Below are positions 41,197 through 51,169 of a DNA stretch of 64,000 bases, piece by piece. The translations under genes and the position numbers were made by a program. The notes below the pieces were generated by a model. That model was not told the DNA's origin. It was given only the letters and a program-made list of their open reading frames with translations, and ran no database searches. Position 1 is the stretch's first letter; every line of letters begins with the position of its first letter. The DNA lies in assembly GCF_001592945.1 (NCBI RefSeq), contig NZ_LRPB01000023.1:248001-312000 (forward strand), read 5' to 3'. The DNA comes from Roseivirga seohaensis (GTDB lineage Bacteria > Bacteroidota > Bacteroidia > Cytophagales > Cyclobacteriaceae).

Positions 41197-42423
41197 ATGA
41201 CTGATACAAGTATTAAGGCAACCCCACTTAACAGATATCAGGTACTAATAACGGTAATCATAGCCTTACTCTTGTTTACCATTGTGGTAGACTACATGTT
41301 ACTTTCTGCCCTAAGCGCCATTCTTTTACCTGCGCTTAACTTAAGTACTGAACAATTTGGAGCCTTGGCTAGCGCCTATGCTTTCAGTGCTGCCATCTCC
41401 AGTTTTATTTCAACGGGTTTTGCCGATCGGTTTAATAGAAAATCATACCTGCTCTTCTTTTATTTTGGTTTTATACTAGGTATCGTTTGCTGTGCCTTGG
41501 CTCCCTCATATTGGGTTTTATTAGCAGCCAGAATAGTAACTGGCATTTTTGGTGGAATCGTAGGTTCTACCTGTTTTGCAATTATAGCCGACCTTTTTCT
41601 GCTCAACCAAAGGGGACGAGTTATGGGCTTTGTTCAAATGTCGTATGCTGCTGGCCAAATCGGTGGTTTACCATTGGCCATTTACGCAGCGAATACATTT
41701 ACTTGGCAAGCACCATATTGGATTATTGCTTTTTTAGGTTTAGCAATAGGTCTGGCGTTGGTTTTTTTTATGCAGCCGCTAACAGAGCACTTAAAGCAAG
41801 TTCAAAATCAAATGCCTTGGCAAAAAGTGCTTCAAGTAATTCACAAAAAAAACCATTGGAATGTATTTTTGAATAACGCCTTTCTTGTAATAGGCGATGT
41901 GCTCATACTCACTTTTGACGCTGCTTACATGGCCAATAATTTAAAGTTAAGTTTAGAAAAAATACCCCTCGTTTATGTAGTAACTGGTGGTGTTACTCTA
42001 CTATTTGGCCCTATTTTCGGTAGGCTCTCCGACAAACTCGGTAAGTTGAAGGTTTTTACTTTTGGAACTGTGCTCTCAATCGGGGCGATTGCCATGTACT
42101 CTAACCTGCAACAAGCTACTTTTGCAATGATAATAACCATTCACGCCTTGCTATTTATCGGTATCAATGCCCGAATGGTATCTTCTACAGCCCTAGGAAT
42201 GGAAGTGCCAAAACTTAAAGACCGAGGTGCCTTTATGGCTTTTGACTCTTCAGTACAGCAATTGGCCAGTGCCCTAGCCGCAGCATTTGCTGGCCTTGTT
42301 CTCTACACAACTACAGACGGTTCTCTAAGCCGCTATTGGTTACTAGGCCTTATCGTAATTTCTTTTATGCTCGCTACCCTGTTTTTCATGCAACGCATAC
42401 AAAGCACTATTCACAAGGCGTAG
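41197..42423 (+). CDS. MFS transporter (DHA1-like)
   Basis: A 408-residue permease with about 12 predicted membrane segments. The segment order and the loop-2 motif after segment 2 (GFADRFNRKSYLLFF, the G-x-x-x-D-R-x-x-R/K pattern) and a matching loop between segments 8 and 9 (GRLSDKLGKLKVF) place it in the major facilitator superfamily, probably a drug or sugar exporter/importer. It begins 4 bp after the regulator stop, so the regulator and transporter are likely one unit. The substrate is unknown. Confidence 0.9.
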   Translation: MTDTSIKATPLNRYQVLITVIIALLLFTIVVDYMLLSALSAILLPALNLSTEQFGALASAYAFSAAISSFISTGFADRFNRKSYLLFFYFGFILGIVCCALAPSYWVLLAARIVTGIFGGIVGSTCFAIIADLFLLNQRGRVMGFVQMSYAAGQIGGLPLAIYAANTFTWQAPYWIIAFLGLAIGLALVFFMQPLTEHLKQVQNQMPWQKVLQVIHKKNHWNVFLNNAFLVIGDVLILTFDAAYMANNLKLSLEKIPLVYVVTGGVTLLFGPIFGRLSDKLGKLKVFTFGTVLSIGAIAMYSNLQQATFAMIITIHALLFIGINARMVSSTALGMEVPKLKDRGAFMAFDSSVQQLASALAAAFAGLVLYTTTDGSLSRYWLLGLIVISFMLATLFFMQRIQSTIHKA

Positions 42424-42706
42424 AATTCCTTTTATAAGAAGTCCTAAATTTCATTCCACAGCACTGTATATACTAGTACGGACGATTAGAGTCTGCCTTT
42501 GCGAGACATTTGAAAGAAAAAGCTCTATCGCAGTTTATCCACAAGGCAAAAACAACAGCTAGAATGTAGGCTTTGAACAGGACTATGATTCAGAAAAATA
42601 AAAAAGTCCGACTTCTCATAATTGAGGACCTGAAATAAAACCTCGGACGATTACGGTTCATAGGCTCACCAATTTTGAACCATCAAATTTTTAAAGATCA
42701 AAAACT

Positions 42707-43759
42707 ATGAAAACAACAATTAAGCAATTATTCATTTTAGTCATCATCGCATTGGTTACGGCATGCAGCGATGACGATAAGCCAATACCAGATTATACAA
42801 CCGCTGAAGCCTTATTAGAAGAGAATGGTTTTCAAGGGAGTATACTTATTAGAAAAGGAAACACCGACTTTCTAAGAAAAGGATTTGGAATGGCCGATGC
42901 GCAAGAAAACATCACCAATGATCCTGGCCTAACTTACCGAATTGGCTCTGTAACCAAAACTTTTACAGCCATGGGGCTTGCCGCTCTAAAACGCGATGGA
43001 CTTATTGATAGCTACGATCAGACCATAAGCGATTTTGATGATGAGTTTCCCAATGGAGACAAAATTACTTTAAGGCACTTGCTCACTCATTATTCAGGTA
43101 TTCCTGACTATACAAATGCTGTGGAAGAATCGAGCATATTTTTCACTCCAAATGACATATACGATTTACTAAAAGAGTCTGCCGAAACAGACGGTCTTCT
43201 GTTCGAGCCAGGTTCACAGTTTGCCTACTCAAATTCAAACTACCTCATTTTAGGTTTATTGATAGAAGCCCTTTCCGATATGAGCTATCATGAATACCTA
43301 CAATCCAAAGTATTCGGTCCGCTTGGTTTGGAAAACACAAGAAAAGGCGAAAATGAAATTGAAGGTGAAAACTTTGCAAAAGGTTATCAAAATGGTGTTG
43401 AGGTAGCTCCTTATCAAATGCAAATTGCTTACAGCGCTGGCGACTTAATAAGCACCATTGGTGACCTTGAAAAATGGGGTGATGCAATGATGGGCGACAG
43501 CTTTATTTCCGCAGCAGAGAAAGCAGAAATATTTGCCGAACCACATTCAGAAGATAATTTCTTTACCCCAGGCTTAGGCTGGTACACCATAAAAGTAGAC
43601 GGTACGCTCATTTATAACCATGGTGGAAATATTGACGGTTTCACTTCAATCATCGCCCTACTTCCAGAAACCAACAGCATGATCATTATGCTCAGTAATC
43701 AAGATAGCTGGGAGCCAATTAATGAAGTATTAGATGCCTTAATCATCAACGAATTTTAA
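42707..43759 (+). CDS. Serine hydrolase of the beta-lactamase/S12 family, lipoprotein
   Basis: A 350-residue lipoprotein (signal FILVIIALVTACSDDD). The S12 motif SxxK is SVTK (RIGSVTKTFTAMGL, about residue 86), the YxN motif is YSN (FAYSNSNYLILG) and a HxG element (YNHGGNIDGFTS) is near residue 305. It is a penicillin-binding-protein-like esterase or D-peptidase acting in the periplasm. It is followed by a TonB receptor and a decayed serine hydrolase, which suggests a locus that takes up and hydrolyses an ester or peptide. The 283 bp upstream contains a repeated 10-mer (CGGACGATTA, 42480 and 42644) but no clear promoter. Confidence 0.88.
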   Translation: MKTTIKQLFILVIIALVTACSDDDKPIPDYTTAEALLEENGFQGSILIRKGNTDFLRKGFGMADAQENITNDPGLTYRIGSVTKTFTAMGLAALKRDGLIDSYDQTISDFDDEFPNGDKITLRHLLTHYSGIPDYTNAVEESSIFFTPNDIYDLLKESAETDGLLFEPGSQFAYSNSNYLILGLLIEALSDMSYHEYLQSKVFGPLGLENTRKGENEIEGENFAKGYQNGVEVAPYQMQIAYSAGDLISTIGDLEKWGDAMMGDSFISAAEKAEIFAEPHSEDNFFTPGLGWYTIKVDGTLIYNHGGNIDGFTSIIALLPETNSMIIMLSNQDSWEPINEVLDALIINEF

Positions 43760-43837
43760 TTAGAAAACAGGTCATGGTTGTCGAAAATCGATTCAGACAA
43801 CCATCAAATTCAATCTCAAACAATAAAACTCAAAAAA

Positions 43838-46237
43838 ATGAAACGTTTATTATTAATTATGTTGGTGCTACTATGCACCAAAATAGCGGTCAACGCTCAA
43901 GATAGCTCCGCTACCCAAACCATTCGCGGCACCATTGTAGATGCTGACAGCAAATCAGGAATTTATGGGGTAAACATCAAAATCGTAGACAGTAACCCAT
44001 TAAAAGGAACCATTACAGACCCAGACGGAAACTTTAGGATAGAAAATGTACCGGTTGGTCGTGTTTCGCTTCAGTTAAGCTTTGTAGGTTACGAAAGCAG
44101 AATCATATCAAACATCATTGTTAATGTAGGCAAGGAAGTCGTCTTGGAGCTTCAAATGCAAGAAGTAGCCATAGACCTTGATGACATAGTGGTTACTCCA
44201 GAAATTGAAGAAGGCGTGCCCGCTAATGAAATGGTTTTGATCAGTGGCCGGTCTATTTCTATGGAAGAACTAACACGGATGGCAACAGGTTTTAACGATC
44301 CTGCTATGATCACGTCAAACTTTGCTGGTGTTGCGAATGCTGGAGATGGCGGAAACGATATTATAGTAAGAGGAAACTCGCCAAAATATGTGCAATGGAG
44401 ACTAGAAGGTATGCCAATGACTACTCCAAATCACTTTGGTGATCAAGGAATGATTAATGGTACCACCGGAATATTGAACAGTAACCTGTTAGCCAATTCC
44501 GATTTCTTTACGGGCGCTTTTTCACCAGAATTCGGAAACGTAATTGGAGGTATTTATGACATCAAATTGAGAAAAGGTAACAACGAAAAGCAAGAAGCTA
44601 TTGCTGGTATTGGTTTATTGGGTACAGACCTTACTTTAGAAGGACCTCTAAAAAAAGGGTACAATGGTTCTTACCTAATCAACTATCGTTACTCAACTGC
44701 GGATGTATTAAATCAATTGGGGGCTTTAGATGTAGAGGGAAATCCTAAATTTCAAGATGCCGCGGTTAAGTTTCACCTGCCTACAAAGAAAGCTGGGCTC
44801 TTTTCAGTATACGCTTTAGGGGGAATAAGCAGCCTTGGTTTTGACGATGTTCAGCCAGACGACTGGAATATTCCTGGATCAGACGAAATGATTCCGAACC
44901 TTCAAACTGAATTTGACAAAAAGTCTTTCCTACTCAATACAGGGGTTAGCCATACCTACTTTTTTACAGATGATAACTTTATTGAAACTGGGCTTTCGAC
45001 CACTTTTGATGGAGTAAAAGATGATGTGTTCCGCAATGAAAGCGATACAGAACGTATTCATAGTTTGAAAAGTGATTTACAAAAATCGGCATATAGAGCG
45101 CAGGCAAACTATCATCATAAACTAAATGCAAAAAATAAAATTCAGGCGGGAGTGATCTACACCCTTTTTGATTATAAGAATAAACAAATCCGTCAAGATT
45201 TTGGCGAAAACCAAGCTACTCCGGTGTTAGATTTTAACGAAAACATGGGCAATATGAGAAGCTATATTAGCTGGAAACATCGTTTCAATCAGGATGTTAC
45301 CCTTGTAGCAGGAGTACATAATACCAACGTTTTCTTCAACAAAAAACACACACTTGAGCCCAGATTAGCCCTAAGCTGGCAAATGAGCCAGAAGAGCAAG
45401 CTTAATTTCGGTTATGGAAACCATAGCACCATGGAAGGAGTGAATCATTACTTCGCTCAAATAAGAGATGGGAATGGCAACCTTACACAGCCCAATTTAA
45501 ATCTTGATCTTTTAAAAGCACATCATCTAGTATTGGGTTACAACTACAAAATCAATCAAAACTGGGATTTTACCCTAGAAATGTACTATCAAGATCTTTA
45601 TGATCTACCCGTTGAAAACAATGTAAATAGTATTTTCTCTACCGTAAATGAAGACCTAGATGTTACTTATGTAGCTTTAGTAAATGAAGGCAAAGGAACA
45701 AATACAGGTATTGAACTTACCATAAACAGAAGCTTTGCCAATGGTTACTACTTTATGGCCAATACCTCTGTCTTCGAATCTCACTATACCGCTTTAGACG
45801 GTGTAGAGCGTAGTACTCGATTTGATAGTGATTACCGCATCAATATTTTAGGCGGACGAGAGTTTTCAGGTTTAGGTAAAAAGAAAAACCAGACCATTGC
45901 CATTAACGCTAAACTCTTTTTACAAGGAGGACAAAAAATACTACCCCTACTTAGAACGGAGTCAGGCAGCTTAAATGTAGACCCAGACAATAATGAGTTT
46001 TGGGATTATAGCAAAGCTTACCAAAACAGTTTAGAAGACCTCTATGCCCTTACACTTTCTGCAAGCTTTAAATGGGACAAAAAGAGAACTACCCACGAAC
46101 TGTTAGTTAACCTAGAAAACATAACCGACAATAAAGGGAAACTGAGAGAGTATTACGATGCAAACGAACCAGGAGGAGTTGGCTACAGCACTCAGTTCGG
46201 CTTGCTGCCAAACTTGATGTACAAAATCTACTTTTAA
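43838..46237 (+). CDS. TonB-dependent receptor
   Basis: A 799-residue outer-membrane transporter. The ATG at 43838 starts a signal peptide (MKRLLLIMLVLLCTKIAVNAQ); an upstream TTG would add 20 hydrophilic residues. Residues ~25-105 are the CarboxypepD_reg-like domain (TIRGTIVDADSKSGIYGVNIKIVDSNPLKGTITDPDGNFRIENVP). A plug domain follows (FNDPAMITSNFAGVANAGDGGNDIIVRGNSPKYVQWRLEGMPM) and then a barrel ending in the aromatic GLLPNLMYKIYF. It takes up an unidentified substrate. It lies 78 bp after the serine hydrolase and 10 bp before its decayed relative. Confidence 0.92.
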   Translation: MKRLLLIMLVLLCTKIAVNAQDSSATQTIRGTIVDADSKSGIYGVNIKIVDSNPLKGTITDPDGNFRIENVPVGRVSLQLSFVGYESRIISNIIVNVGKEVVLELQMQEVAIDLDDIVVTPEIEEGVPANEMVLISGRSISMEELTRMATGFNDPAMITSNFAGVANAGDGGNDIIVRGNSPKYVQWRLEGMPMTTPNHFGDQGMINGTTGILNSNLLANSDFFTGAFSPEFGNVIGGIYDIKLRKGNNEKQEAIAGIGLLGTDLTLEGPLKKGYNGSYLINYRYSTADVLNQLGALDVEGNPKFQDAAVKFHLPTKKAGLFSVYALGGISSLGFDDVQPDDWNIPGSDEMIPNLQTEFDKKSFLLNTGVSHTYFFTDDNFIETGLSTTFDGVKDDVFRNESDTERIHSLKSDLQKSAYRAQANYHHKLNAKNKIQAGVIYTLFDYKNKQIRQDFGENQATPVLDFNENMGNMRSYISWKHRFNQDVTLVAGVHNTNVFFNKKHTLEPRLALSWQMSQKSKLNFGYGNHSTMEGVNHYFAQIRDGNGNLTQPNLNLDLLKAHHLVLGYNYKINQNWDFTLEMYYQDLYDLPVENNVNSIFSTVNEDLDVTYVALVNEGKGTNTGIELTINRSFANGYYFMANTSVFESHYTALDGVERSTRFDSDYRINILGGREFSGLGKKKNQTIAINAKLFLQGGQKILPLLRTESGSLNVDPDNNEFWDYSKAYQNSLEDLYALTLSASFKWDKKRTTHELLVNLENITDNKGKLREYYDANEPGGVGYSTQFGLLPNLMYKIYF

Positions 46238-46247
46238 GTAAAGAATC

Positions 46248-46902
46248 ATGAAAATTAGAATACTCATTTTAGGCATTCTTGTAGCGGTTTTTCTTATCAG
46301 TAGCCACTTAAAAGGACAAGGTCCGCAAACAAGAACTAAGCTAATCAAGGAAGTATTCCATACATATACTCAGGAAGAAGGCGTGCATAATGCCTTCTTC
46401 CAAATTGAGTCAGCCAAATTAGAAATAAATGAAAGCTTCGTTTTTGGGGCTTTCAAAAATGGAAATAAGGTTACTTCCAATACACCATTCTATACGGCCA
46501 GTATTGGTAAAACATTCACAGCTGCGGCCATTGCTCAACTTGTAGACGCAGGAAAACTCGGCTTTAACGATAGAGTTGTAGACTATTTAGGTGATATGAT
46601 TAGTGGCCTTCATGTAATTAATGAGCAAGACTACACGAATGAGCTAAAAATACATCACTTGCTAAACCACACTTCTGGGCTGGCCGATTACTTTGAAGAT
46701 AAACCTGAGGGTGCTCAATGAGCTTTCTAGTGAACTACCAAAACTCACAATTATTGGCCATTCGGGCCTTACAGGGTCGTTTATGTACTACTGTCCAGAA
46801 TTGGATACTTACCTCAGCGGCACATTTAATCAAACTGAATTATTACAAAATCACATCGTCTTTATTGCCGAACTACTGACAAAGCTAAAAGCGAATAATT
46901 AG
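46248..46902 (+). pseudogene. Serine hydrolase (beta-lactamase/S12) pseudogene
   Basis: Two frames carry the two ends of one S12 hydrolase. The first (46248-46721) has a signal peptide and the SxxK motif in YTASIGKTFTAAAIAQL, plus the HLLNHTSGLADYF block, then ends at a stop. The second frame (46693-46902) resumes as a C-terminal piece: LPKLTIIGHSGLTGSFMYYCPELDTYLSGTFNQTE. The central ~120-150 residues that normally lie between, including the YxN motif, are missing, so an internal deletion has shifted the frame. It resembles the intact hydrolase two genes upstream and is not expected to be functional. Confidence 0.85.
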
Positions 46903-46915
46903 AAAATTTAGCAAA

Positions 46916-47788
46916 ATGAATACAAGAAGAATTATCGTAGCAGGATCGACCGGCTATCTGGGAACACATATTATTAAAGAGCTACAGTTTAGGAATGCTG
47001 ACTTTGAAGCAATCACTCGAAACGAAATAAAACTACAGGTGCTTGGGTTGAAACCTCAGCAAATTATAACCGCTGAAGTAACTCAACCAGCAACTCTGAA
47101 TGGTGTTCTTCAAGGAGCAGACGTACTCATTTCAACAGTAGGTATAACTCGCCAAAAAGATGGTGCTACCTATATGGATGTAGACTATCAAGCCAACATG
47201 AATCTACTCATCGAGGCCAAAAAAGCTGGCATAAAAAAGTTCATCTATATTTCAGCCATTAATGGCGAACAAATGCAGCACCTCAAAATTATGGCGGCCA
47301 AAGAAAAGTTTGTAAATGCACTAAAAAACTGGGGTGGCGATTACTGTATTATCCGGCCAAATGGCTTCTTTTCTGACATGAAAGACTTTTTAGAAATGGC
47401 TAGAAAAGGAAGAGTCTACTTATTCGGAAACGGTGAGTTTAAGCTTAACCCTATCCACGGAGCAGACCTTGCTAAAGTAGTAGTAGATGCAGCTTATTCT
47501 AATCAAAAGGAAATTGAAGTCGGTGGCCCAGACATTCTTACTCAAAACGAAATAGCAAAACTAGCCCTTAAAGCTTGGAAAAACCCTGTTAAAATTACCC
47601 ATATACCCAACTACTTAAGAAAATTGCTCATTGGGTCATTAAAAACATTTACCTCACAAAAAACCTACGGGCCATATGAGTTTTTTCTCACCATGATGGC
47701 CCAAGATAATATAGCTCCGCGCTATGGAATTCACCGTATTGAAAGTTTCTTCGAAAAAGAGGTCGACCAATTAAGTAAAATGAATTAG
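46916..47788 (+). CDS. NAD(P)-binding atypical short-chain dehydrogenase (NmrA-like)
   Basis: A 290-residue protein with the nucleotide-binding motif GSTGYLGTHIIKEL (residues 10-23) and the typical atypical-SDR block VGITRQKDGATYMDVDYQANMNLLIEAKKAGIKKFIYISAINGEQM. The catalytic YxxxK of classical SDRs is not seen in the usual place, as in NmrA-like proteins that sense or reduce redox cofactors. It follows the serine hydrolase pseudogene by 13 bp on the same strand, probably the last gene of that run. Substrate unknown. Confidence 0.85.
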   Translation: MNTRRIIVAGSTGYLGTHIIKELQFRNADFEAITRNEIKLQVLGLKPQQIITAEVTQPATLNGVLQGADVLISTVGITRQKDGATYMDVDYQANMNLLIEAKKAGIKKFIYISAINGEQMQHLKIMAAKEKFVNALKNWGGDYCIIRPNGFFSDMKDFLEMARKGRVYLFGNGEFKLNPIHGADLAKVVVDAAYSNQKEIEVGGPDILTQNEIAKLALKAWKNPVKITHIPNYLRKLLIGSLKTFTSQKTYGPYEFFLTMMAQDNIAPRYGIHRIESFFEKEVDQLSKMN

Positions 47789-47876
47789 CGCTGATAGGTG
47801 TAACAATCTTTTGCATGGCCACAATTAGGTAGATGACAGGCCCCGACCGTTAATTTATAATTATTGAGAAAGCCGT

Positions 47877-48350
47877 TTATTCCTCCACTTGGCAACTCGG
47901 TTCGTGCCGAACAGGGAAATTACAAGAGTTGGCAATGAAGCAAAGCTCATTGGCTTTATGATGCAACTGATTAGCTTCTTCAGTTCTACTCTTGTCTGTA
48001 ATTGTAACGGTTGGTCTTAGTACTACTTCGGTAAACCGGCCACCGCCATTGGGCGTTTCTTCCATTGTACCAGAAACGTTATCAACATACTCCACTACCG
48101 TAATTCCAGCGTCCGCACATAAGTGTAAATAAAATAACATATGGCAGGCCGACAGCGAAGCCACCAGCATATCTTCAGGGTTGTGCTTGGTGTTGTCGCC
48201 TCTAAAAGCGGGATCGGACGAACCTAAAATTTCTGGCTTTCCTTCTACCTGAATACTATGACTTCTTTCATAAGCTCGGTATGAACTAGTGCCCGTTCCT
48301 TTATTTCCAGTCCATTCTATTTTTACATTGTAGCTGTGATGCTTTGGCAT
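47877..48350 (-). CDS. OsmC/Ohr-family peroxiredoxin
   Basis: A 157-residue thiol peroxidase or hydroperoxide-sensing protein. It has both redox cysteines of the family, in SLSACHMLFYLHLCADAG (about residues 59-75) and FIANSCNFPVRHE (about 139-152). The N-terminal GNKGTGTSSYRAYERSHSIQVEG and the DPAFRGDNTKHNPEDMLV stretch are standard for OsmC-type proteins that reduce organic hydroperoxides. It is convergent with the SDR gene and transcribed alone. Confidence 0.9.
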   Translation of the reverse strand: MPKHHSYNVKIEWTGNKGTGTSSYRAYERSHSIQVEGKPEILGSSDPAFRGDNTKHNPEDMLVASLSACHMLFYLHLCADAGITVVEYVDNVSGTMEETPNGGGRFTEVVLRPTVTITDKSRTEEANQLHHKANELCFIANSCNFPVRHEPSCQVEE

Positions 48351-48519
48351 TGAACAAGATTTATGGTGGTTAAATCAAAAGCCAATTTACATGGCCTTAC
48401 ATAAATTCGATCTTCCTCTATTGAATATATTTCTTAAGAAATAGCTCAGCTTTTTACGAAACTGCCAATTGCAACGTGAGAGTTTTAGGTCATCAAAATA
48501 AAACGCAATAGGTAGAAAT

Positions 48520-48568
48520 ATCAACAAGCCTTACCCTTCGCTCAGCCAAGCGAAAAATGGCTGTTGAT
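48520..48568. other. Hairpin downstream of the 768-residue protein gene
   Basis: Outer arms ATCAACAaGCC and GGCtGTTGAT pair, with an inner stem CGCT/AGCG. It lies 34 bp past the stop of the large membrane protein on the minus strand. It may be a transcript end or the folded part of a cassette-like recombination site. Confidence 0.45.
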
Positions 48569-48601
48569 GGAGAGGGTTTTTGAGTTGTAAGACACTACTG
48601 C

Positions 48602-50908
48602 CTATAGGTTTGTTGGCTGCTGGATTTTTCTTAATGGCTCAATATCGTTAATGTCATTTTGTATACCCTGTTCCTTAAATTCAGAAGCTATATTTAATTG
48701 AACTATATCCCGATCATTTTTCCAATATATAATACTTAAAAATGAGATAGCGATTTGAACTTTTAAATCAAGGTTGTCGGGTTCATCTTGTAAACTCCAT
48801 TTACTCTTAATTTCTTTATTTGCCTCGGTGTTGATGTCAATAATAGAGGCATATACTTTTAAGTCTTCGTTAATAGGGATTAATTGTAACTCTTCAATTT
48901 CTTCTTCCTTTATCTCTCTGTGCTCTAATGCAGGTAAGTCACTTTTATTCAAAATATAAAAAGTATTCTGACTTTGATATTGGGTAGAAGGGTAATATTC
49001 AATGTTGTGTTGGAACTTGCTTTTATTGAGGGCTTCCTTCAAATTATACCCAATGTTTATACCAACAATTAAAGCTTCGTCTGAATCACCAATTATTTTA
49101 TCCAATGCAGTGAGTATATTTTTGCTATTGAATAAATAACGTCTTGTTCTAGCTATTGAGAATGAGTTTGGTATAAGCCGTTTTATGTTATTTGTTACAA
49201 TTGAACTTGCAAATACTGTATCAAAGTTTAGATGTGGGATATCGTCTTCCGTAAATGCTGATTTGGACATTAACGTTTTTGCACCATTGACAGTTAGCTT
49301 TAGTTCACTATCATCAAAGGAATCATTCTTTTCTATGAATAAAGGTTTATATTCGTTGAATGCAGAACTAATTATCTCGTTTGATTTTTCATAGAAGTCC
49401 TCAATTTTTGTATCAGCAAGGTTTGCATTAAGTTTCTGTTGTCCTATTTTTTCTTGTATGGCAGTTTTTAACTCTTCTATGAATTGATAAAACTCTTCTT
49501 TTTTTGCCTCAATAATTTCAAAGTAGCCCAATTCTGAAAAAAGAGATTTATTTTCCAAAATGTCATTCAAGCATTTTTCAAAGTAAGAAGCGCTGTCTAA
49601 CCAATTTGATAATTCTGTTACTGAATCAGGAAGGCTTGGCAAACCCGTGAAATCTTGATAAGTATAGTACTTATTTAATGAATATTGACGGACATATAGA
49701 ACAGTTATGTAACTGCAAATCCAATAATTGACTTGTCTTCTATTTCCTAAATTATCAAGTTCGGGGAAATAATATTTCAAGTCGATTGGAGTTTTTCTGT
49801 TTTTAAATTCATTTCTAAATATCTCAAACCAATAGAATACCTCTGTCATTGACTGAGGAAGCAATACGTACTTTGGAGGTTGTGATTGAGAGTATTCTAA
49901 TAAATAATTGATAAGTTGGTATTGCTTTCTATAAAGTACAAGTCCCCCTAACGCGTAATGAAATTCTAAAAACTCATCTCTTTCGTTTTTTCGTTTATCA
50001 ATTTCGGTTTGGTTTACTATCCCACCCTCGTCAACGCTATAATCAGTGTAAACGGGTTGGAGTCGGAAGTCAAAATATTGATTAGAGTTGGCCCAAAACA
50101 TTTTAACCAATCTCGGTTTATCGCAGATTGTAAAAAGATTTCTCCAAAGCCAATTATAAGTTTCTTCAGAAATAGGTATTTCTTCCAAATCTTCACCCAA
50201 TAACCAAGTTCCACTAACTGCTCGATGCTCAATTGCTTTAAGCTTTTTATTATCGGTATTGGTCACCTCAATATTCAATTTGTTTACAAGGAAATAGAGA
50301 TCAATTGGATAAATAAGCGGTGAGTCTGAATCATTATTTCTTCTAATTGAAGAAAATACCTTATAGTAGAACTCTAATAAAGTTTCTTGGAGGTGTTCGT
50401 CCTGTTTTTCAATGGCGTAAAAAGTAATTTCATTAATCGCTTTTAGGCAATACTGTTTCTTGTCAGGGTTCTTTTCTATCAAGTCATACTTTTTACGTAA
50501 GCTTTTTAGTATAGAAGTAGACTTACCGTTGTACAAAACCACTTTATCCAACCAAATAAAAAAGAATACCGTCAGGATGGTCGATAATCCAAATACTGTT
50601 AGTTGTGCCGAGTTATTGACGAACCAATTATCCCAACCAAAAGGAGGTGGAAATTGAAAAATCAAGAATAAGAATGAGAACAGAGTTAAATATAGAGCTA
50701 GTTTAAAAAATGTGGTTCTAAACTCCTTCTTGAGAACGGTTATGGAAATTGATTTCTGGGGAAACTCATCATTGAATAAAACGGGTATATATTGAGACTT
50801 ATACTTCTCTCCAATATTCGATATTTTATCGACAATAATAGGGTAGGCAATACCTAATATTGCGATGTCAATTGCTACACATATCTCAATGATGTTTTCT
50901 GGAATCAT
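48602..50908 (-). CDS. Large membrane protein of unknown function
   Basis: A 768-residue protein I do not recognise. The N-terminus has about three membrane segments: residues ~4-25 (IIEICVAIDIAILGIAYPIIV), ~70-92 (LALYLTLFSFLFLIFQF) and ~100-122 (LTVFGLSTILTVFFFIWLDKVV). The rest, about 640 residues, is a hydrophilic, aromatic-rich cytoplasmic domain with long helices; no nucleotide-binding or nuclease motif is seen. The base composition is A/T rich, like other accessory genes here. It is bounded by inverted repeats and the ParE module and its tail carries GCCAACAA just before the stop, as does the toxin gene, suggesting a cassette-borne accessory gene. Confidence 0.75.
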   Translation of the reverse strand: MIPENIIEICVAIDIAILGIAYPIIVDKISNIGEKYKSQYIPVLFNDEFPQKSISITVLKKEFRTTFFKLALYLTLFSFLFLIFQFPPPFGWDNWFVNNSAQLTVFGLSTILTVFFFIWLDKVVLYNGKSTSILKSLRKKYDLIEKNPDKKQYCLKAINEITFYAIEKQDEHLQETLLEFYYKVFSSIRRNNDSDSPLIYPIDLYFLVNKLNIEVTNTDNKKLKAIEHRAVSGTWLLGEDLEEIPISEETYNWLWRNLFTICDKPRLVKMFWANSNQYFDFRLQPVYTDYSVDEGGIVNQTEIDKRKNERDEFLEFHYALGGLVLYRKQYQLINYLLEYSQSQPPKYVLLPQSMTEVFYWFEIFRNEFKNRKTPIDLKYYFPELDNLGNRRQVNYWICSYITVLYVRQYSLNKYYTYQDFTGLPSLPDSVTELSNWLDSASYFEKCLNDILENKSLFSELGYFEIIEAKKEEFYQFIEELKTAIQEKIGQQKLNANLADTKIEDFYEKSNEIISSAFNEYKPLFIEKNDSFDDSELKLTVNGAKTLMSKSAFTEDDIPHLNFDTVFASSIVTNNIKRLIPNSFSIARTRRYLFNSKNILTALDKIIGDSDEALIVGINIGYNLKEALNKSKFQHNIEYYPSTQYQSQNTFYILNKSDLPALEHREIKEEEIEELQLIPINEDLKVYASIIDINTEANKEIKSKWSLQDEPDNLDLKVQIAISFLSIIYWKNDRDIVQLNIASEFKEQGIQNDINDIEPLRKIQQPTNL

Positions 50909-50935
50909 TTTTCTGTTAGTCTTTTTTAGCTTGCA

Positions 50936-51169
50936 GCCAACGTTAGCTATCGCTCACTTTTATGAGCGTTATGTTTTTTACAATTTCCAGAAAAGCATGA
51001 TGGGTGAAAGCGAGAGGTATGTTTTTCTAGAATAAAGAAAGACATTTAAGAGAATATTTACAAGGGCTAAATCGTATCTCTCATTTCTGTGTGCCAGAGG
51101 AGGTTTCTCAGCGGAAAATAGAAGCTCGCAAAGAAACCCTTTGGCGCATAACTGCTAGCGCTTGTTGGC
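50936..51169. repeat. Composite inverted repeat between the large membrane gene and the toxin gene
   Basis: Left side GCCAAC-GTTAGC (50936-50947), hairpin CGCTCA/TGAGCG (50951-50968) and GTTATG (50968-50973); right side CATAAC (51147-51152), GCTAGC (51154-51159) and GTTGGC (51164-51169) pair in nested order with small mismatches. The right end overlaps the last codons of the toxin gene. The layout recalls attC-like recombination sites, but the arm sequences do not match the classical integron consensus. Confidence 0.5.

Noticed and set aside
41487-41876. 129-codon frame inside the MFS transporter gene
   Set aside because: Tryptophan- and phenylalanine-rich shadow of the membrane protein frame with no independent start signal.
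42480-42653. Two copies of CGGACGATTA upstream of the serine hydrolase
   Set aside because: Only 10 bp long, 164 bp apart and without surrounding similarity; may be chance, so not called as a regulatory site.
50936-51169. Classical integron attC site
   Set aside because: The nested arms are cassette-like, but the core does not match the GTTRRRY consensus and no integrase is in the window; kept only as a composite inverted repeat.
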